Assembly: GCA_030536165.1 (NCBI GenBank)
Contig: JAUNQM010000096.1
Span: 1-8,384, forward strand
Origin: Prevotellaceae bacterium
GTDB lineage: Bacteria; Bacteroidota; Bacteroidia; Bacteroidales; Bacteroidaceae
Direction: 5' to 3'
DNA: 8,384 nucleotides
Shown here: in pieces, positions 1-6,200 of the stretch
How positions within the stretch are numbered: position 1 is the stretch's first letter
How the letters are laid out: each line of letters opens with the position of its first letter
The notes under the pieces: model-generated
Database searches by the model: none
The model's input: only the letters and a program-made list of their open reading frames with translations
Told to the model about the DNA's origin: nothing
Made by a program: the position numbers and the translations under genes

Positions 1-14
1 ATCACTCTCTACTT

Positions 15-31
15 CGACCCCAAGGGGGTCG
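15..31. repeat. Perfect 7-bp hairpin in the intergenic region
   Basis: CGACCCC (15-21) and GGGGTCG (25-31) are exact reverse complements around a three-base loop. No T run follows on either strand, so it is not a classical terminator. A smaller inverted repeat, CTATA-GTT-TATAG, follows at 43-55. Together they suggest an intergenic repeat element or RNA structure. The surrounding 1-161 holds no gene that I can support. Confidence 0.5.
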
Positions 32-93
32 CACTAATACATCTATAGTTTATAGGTAAAATCTCTAATGACCGATTTGGGATTAATGAGTGA

Positions 94-114
94 AGAATCA
101 AGTTCAGGATGACG
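94..114. repeat. Possible half of a dispersed palindromic intergenic repeat
   Basis: The string AATCAAGTTCAGGATGACG resembles the right arm of a palindromic element with TTCAGGATGAC and its complement that I recall from intergenic regions of several bacterial genomes, including Bacteroidetes. The expected left arm (CCTGAA) is not intact here. AGGATGACG recurs at 128-136. This is pattern memory only and could be chance. Confidence 0.25.
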
Positions 115-161
115 AGTGGTGGTGGTAAGGATGACGTTGTTCAGACGCAACAATACCCCAT

Positions 162-197
162 AAAAAAATCCCGATGCTTTGTTGTTGCATCGGGATT
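162..197 (-). terminator. Rho-independent terminator of the giant gene
   Basis: Positions 167-177 (AATCCCGATGC) and 187-197 (GCATCGGGATT) form a perfect 11-bp inverted repeat around a 9-base loop. On the minus strand the stem is followed by seven U residues (complement of the A run at 162-168, partly shared with the stem). The stem begins 12 bases after the stop codon. On the plus strand the stem is followed only by C and a short T run (199-202), so any activity in that direction should be weaker. Confidence 0.93.
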
Positions 198-209
198 CTT
201 TTGTTGTGA

Positions 210-3200
210 TTAGTATGCCGTTGGACGGATGTAAACCTTCGTGCGACCTGCGAGGTAGAAGCCTGGACGGAGTCCTTCATAGACGTTCGTACCTTGATTA
301 ACGTGGATGCGACGTGCGAATGCACCAGAGATGTAGTTGACGTTGAGGTCAGCCTCGTATGTCGATTCTACCACGAGCTTGTTGTTGCTTACGTAGATCT
401 TCATACCGTTGAGACGACGGTTGATGTTGTCCTCGCTCTCCTTGTCGTTCATCTTGTCGTTGCCCTCGCCAAAGACTATGCTACGAGTCATCTCCTCCTT
501 AGCACCCGATGCCTTTGCCTTCACGAAGTATGGACGGAAGGCCACGGTATTAAATGTCCTTGGAGCTACCTCTGTACTATCTACCAAGTCGAAGCTACCA
601 CCGTTGGCATTCATCTCATAGTAAGAATTGTCTGCTATGCTTGTGTTCTCTGCCATGAGGTAAGTTGACTTGAATGTGTAGCCGTCTGCCTCCACTGACT
701 TACCTGTGATTTCACCGTCGCTGAAAGCAATCTCTGCGCCCTTAGCAGAAGCAAACGTGATGGTCTGTGCACCCTTCGATGCGATAGTGACATCACCGAT
801 GCGATGCTGTGGAGTCCAGTTGCCGCTGAGGTCGAACTCGTAGTACGTGTTACCAGGGAAGCCTGCTATGTAAGGAGCACCTGCCTGACCGAATGGATAT
901 CCATTGTAAGTCTGACTGGTCTTATAGTATTGCTCCTGATACTTATCCAAGTTCTTGTCCTGGAAGGCATCCTTACTGTAATAGTAGTCGTAGAGGAAGG
1001 TATTCGTGTAATCCTTCACATGGCTATTATTCTCTTCGTTTGTCTGTATAGCCGCGAAGTTGGCAATATATACCGTAGGGTCAGTTTCTTCTTCCTTAGG
1101 TTTCTCGCCCTTGCCCATGAACTCACGGAGCCAGTACTCGTGACCTGTGGTCTTGCCCTTGTAGCTGTTGTAGTCGTCACCTGCAGGCGTATAGAAGTGA
1201 GTTATCTCACCCTTGTCCTGAGTCGTGACAAGCTCAACCTCGAATGGCAGGCAGACTGCATCCCAACCCATGTTCTTATTAGCATATCCGTGTTCAGGCT
1301 TACGCTGATACCACATTCGCTTGCCGTTGTCGAATTTGTATGAGATTGGAGCATTGAAGTCTTGCTTATCGATGAGTCGATGGTCGGTGTGAGCAACATA
1401 GCCATCGCCCGTCTTCTTCTGAACCACATGACCACGAAGCGTAGGATCAGAAGCAGCTACTGTGCGGTATGTAGTATTGGTTTCAGTGATTGCAGCGTCA
1501 GCAAAGTAGGTATTAACCATTGTTGCAGTCTGCGTGTTGTAACCATCATTATCTATGCCGCCTCCACTCTTCGTATCGTTGTCAGGAATATAGACGAGGA
1601 GGTTCTGGGTAAGGCCCTTCACCTTGATGTCTTCAAGTCCGTAGTAGTCGAGGAGTGGCTCGTAGATTGTGCCTGTTGTCCAGTTACCACGCGTCCAGTT
1701 GTTATCGTTATATCCAGTAAAGTCGATGGCAGTCATGTTGTGGTGAGGATAGTAGTTACCCTTTGGAGCAAGGTTCATAAATGGAATCTCTCCGTCAGAG
1801 TATCCCATTTCGCCACCAGTAATCGTATGGGCTTCAGCTACTGTCACCTCATCGGCAAAGGCTGCAGTCTTGTTGAAGATAGCACTATTGCCATAGACAC
1901 CATTGCGGAAGTAAGCAGGAGCACGATAGATACGGTTAGTTGTCGCAGCGTTAGATGTGAGGAGTCCGTTGTGGTCGTTGTTTACGATACTTGACTCAAC
2001 GGTAGTCTTTTCCTTGACTGCGGCAGTAGGATGCTGACCGTGTTCTGACTCATAGAGAGTGTAGCTGAGCTTCTGTCCGAAGAAGATGTAGTCGTCAGGG
2101 AAGATAGGCAACCATACGTTGTCGTCAACCTTACGCATATCATCCTGCTTAGGTTTCAAGCCGTCTGCATAACGGAAGTCACCATCCTCGTACATGTGTT
2201 CAACATAGCCGAGTACCTTGTCGCGTGTAGCCACACCATCAGTAGTATTATAGCTCCACTTGTAGTATCCTGGATACAACAGGCAGTCAGCACCGCGGTT
2301 TTCCTTATTTGGAGTTTCCGGATCTGTGCTTGTGTTTTCAAGTACACCACTGAGAGTTCCCGCGTAGTCTAATGGATACATTGTAGGAATCAAGTTCTCA
2401 TCCACATCCCCTGTATATTCGAGGTTTTCAATCTTATCCATCACGTCGAATGAAGTGCGGTTGAGTGCAGCATTTTCTTGCGTAAGACCTCCGTTTTCAA
2501 TCTTTGTACTGCTGTGCTTGAGGTAGCGTGCATCAAGGTAGAAGCGGTTGAGGTCGTAAGCCACCTGACCGTTAAGGAAGTCGCTGGCTGTACGAACCTT
2601 TGCCGTACCAGATACGAAGTCGTTGACATCAGGGTAATAGCAGTTGATGATGTATGCAGGATTTTCAGCTGCTCCATCGTCACCCATTACTGCCTTGCAT
2701 CCCATTGGAGTCTGGAGTGCCGAACCTACCCAGCAGTTCTCGGCACGTCCGTCACCGTGGTTGGCTATACCGGCACCTGTGAATGGACCTGTAGCACCAA
2801 GGTTATAGACGTGTCCGCAGAAGTAATCGAACAACGATTGCTCAAGACCAGAGATTGTGTGTCCGTTACCATGAACATTACCTGAGAAGCAGTTGGTAGA
2901 AGTACCTATAGCTGTCCAAGGCCTTGCTTCGGTCGTTGTCTCACTTGTCTCATTACCATCTGAATCTGTTCCCGTCACTGTATAAGTGTAATCCTTCTGG
3001 TCGATATTGTCGCGGATGATGAACTCAAGGTTGCTACAGTTTGAGAAGTCACGGCCGTGGTTCTGGAGGAGAATCTTGCCAGCATCGTCTCCCGTACCAT
3101 TGATTTTTCCACCAGCTTGACCGTATGATGTTGTTGACAACTCGAAGAGCGACTTCAAGGCATCAAGCTCGTTCACGTTAGACTTTGCTTCGACTTCTGT

Positions 3201-6200
3201 ATTTGCCTTAATATTTATCATCTTGTCATCGATGTAAATCTTAGGGTTGCGGTCGCAGTCCTTATGGTCGATGAAGAGGTGGTTAGCATCGTTGACAACG
3301 TCAGAGAGTTTGTGGTAGTTTGCCACCTTTATTTCCTCTGGCTGCGAATAAGTACGTCCGCGTGAAGTCTCAGCATAGTAGCAGATGTAGTAACCATTCT
3401 GATACCAGTAGAGAGGCTGACGTCCATTATCGTACTTAGCACCGTTGATGTGCTTCTGTGCTTCGGCGAGTGTAGGGAAGATTTCCCATCCGGCACCTAC
3501 GATAGGGAATGCACCTTCTTCAACAGCAGGCACAGCCATTGCAATGTTCTCGGTTGGGAGGATAAGGTCAGGCGGCGTGAGCGGACCAATCTTAGGCTGA
3601 CCATCGAGGAACTTGACGAGGATGTTGATGATGTGCTTCTCGACGAATGTCTCGTAGTTAATACCATCGTTGGTTTCAGAGTATCGATATTCGTAGATTG
3701 CAGTCACGTAACGGTCCTTGAGGAGGTCGGTGATGCTTGCCGATGCAGGCACGTAGAGAGTAGCCTCTTCAACTGGTGATGTTCCAGAGAGTGAGAAGTT
3801 CATCTGGTAGTTAGGTACGGTTCCCATTGTTGTAGCTGCAATGATTGAACCCAAAGGAACATTATTACCATTTGTAACCTCAGTTGATTCTATTGTAGTT
3901 TCTGTACTGCCTAACTTAGAATCGTGGGCTATTGTCGTTACGTTTGGCGAAGTGAAATTAGCAGTTGTACCTATAGAACCCAAGTTCGTCACATAGCCAT
4001 CCTTCTCACCAATCTTGTACTCTTGGATACAATAGTAATATGTAACATCAGGAGCTGTTGATGACTCAACGCCAGTAATAAGATCTACGTAGCCCTTGTT
4101 GGCATCTACCAGATCCCTATACTCTGACGGAGCAAGAGTCTGTCCTGCATTGTATCTCTTTCCACCTACATCAAAGCCTTCCTTGACAATATAAGCGTAT
4201 TTGGTTTCAGTAGGGGCTTTGCTCTGCTCATCATGAGTGAGTGCAGAGTATTCTGTAGGATTGAGAATGTCACCGACGTTATATGCCTTTCCATTAGATG
4301 CTGTGAATTGTTTACTTACAACATATCCAGAAGCGAAATTGAATGGAACATAATTCTTACGGTCGTTAGGCAGATTATCAAACTGTTCACCCTTGAGCAC
4401 CTGTCCACCTGCTGTGGTCATATCAATATGGTTATCCGCAACACTTTCATCTATATAACTGAAAATCTTATTTCCGTCAGTCGTTGCAAGGAACGTGGCA
4501 TCAACGTCGAGCCTATGGATTGATCGATAGAGCGTCTGAGCACCCTCAGCATCAGGAGTTGCAGAGTCGTAATACTTGACGTCGCCGTTCAATGCTGTTC
4601 CTGCATTTCTCAATGCTGCAATGACAGCCGCCTCATCAGCCAAACCACCTGTACCTATATAATAAGGTATATAATTCGCAACAAGGAGGTCGAGAGCATC
4701 GTAGTTGAAGGTGAAGTGCTTGCGCTCGTCCTTATCTGTATTCTTTGTATCAACGATGACGTTACATACGTCCTCACCTTGATAAACCTTGCCTTCTTCG
4801 TAGTATTTACCTCCCCAGCTACCACCATTGCTGCCTGTGGCCTCACCACCAATACAATAGTGTGCTGGCTGGAACTTGTCGCCTAAAGTCTTACCGTTAT
4901 AAGACTTGTCTTTATACTTAGAGTCGTATTCTGTTTTACTAACGAGCTGATTGAGATAACGGAAGTCCTTATCAGCTACTTCAATCGTGCTTACACATAT
5001 ATAAGCAGGCTCGATAAGTTTATTAATCTCTGTAATAGGAGTTCCATCGGCAGTCTGACCTGATGCAGCAGAAATCTTGCCAAATTCAGTTGCCGACATT
5101 GGATAACCCTTCAATACCGTCTTAACCTCACTGCCTATGGTGATATCACAAGAGTCAACAGTGATGTAAGCATTTTCGAACTTTGCGAGTGTTGCCCTCA
5201 AAGCAGCTTTTTGTTCTTCATTAAGATTTAACTCTACTGCAGCTTCCATGCCGTAGATAGTCTCAGAAATCACATCGCCTGTGACAAATGAATACTGACC
5301 ATATACACCAGACTGGTTACAAGTAAACGTTGCACTCTTGACATAGTCAGCAAGGAATGCAGCCTTTTGTTCATCAGTCATGGTCTTGATTGCATTCTCG
5401 ATATATGCAGTAGTATATTTCTGAGTCGTAAGTACGTCATCTACTTTCGTCTGCTTTGTGTAGTAGTCGTTCCAGTCGTCAGGGTTCGTGAGGTCTAACG
5501 TGAGGAGGAAGCCGTTCTTATTGTTTACGCCGTTTGTCTCACCGAAGAAAGTCTGAGCCTTTACAGTCTCACCAAGATCGTTCACGACTTCATAACTTGC
5601 AAGTTCTGCATATTCAGCAGGCAAAATAGCCTGACCTGGAGCATATGTAACCTCTCCTCTATCGTCGCCATAATCTACGGTAAGTGAATCGGTACAAGTA
5701 TAAGTAGTGAGCACGAACTTGCCTTGGTCGGTATTGTTCATATTGCGCCAATCCCAATAGCTGACAGGGTCGTTGTGACCGAACGTCTTTGTCACATTAT
5801 CAAAGATAATCTCAAGAGAGTCGGAACGTTCCTCGTCAATAAATGCTGCAGCTTCAGGTGCTGTATAAAGACCTGGAAGCACATTGACAAGACGGAGGGT
5901 TGCGTTCTGCTTGCCATTGATGTCGAGAGGCAAGTTGAGGTTCGAGTTGTATGTTGCAGCCTGTCCTGTGTAAGCAGAAACGAGCTGTTCATATACATAG
6001 AAGTCACCACGCAGGAACCAGTAGTGAGCAGGTGCGTAAGGCTCTGATGCACCAGCCGCTCCCATATAGCTGTTAGATGTTGGGAAACAGTCATCGACAA
6101 TACGCTTTGACGAGTGAACGAAGTTACCTGAAGTCTCAACTCCGTTGAATAATGCAGGAGCATTTTCATCATCGTCATAGAAATAAGCACGTACCGTCTT

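Noticed and set aside
1..48. Possible tail of a plus-strand gene (ITLYFDPKGVALIHL then stop)
   Set aside because: Only 15 codons are visible, they overlap the perfect 15-31 hairpin, and other frames are equally open. There is not enough to support a gene.
462..1358. C-terminal variable domain of a diversity-generating retroelement
   Set aside because: I see no C-type-lectin-like signature, no nearby template repeat and no reverse transcriptase. The region matches the ordinary Bacteroidales C-terminal beta region instead.
804..1994. Long plus-strand open frames of 179 and 210 codons (804-1343 and 1362-1994)
   Set aside because: They lie fully antisense to the conserved C-terminal region of the giant gene. 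They show no recognisable motif, and open antisense frames are expected from its codon use.
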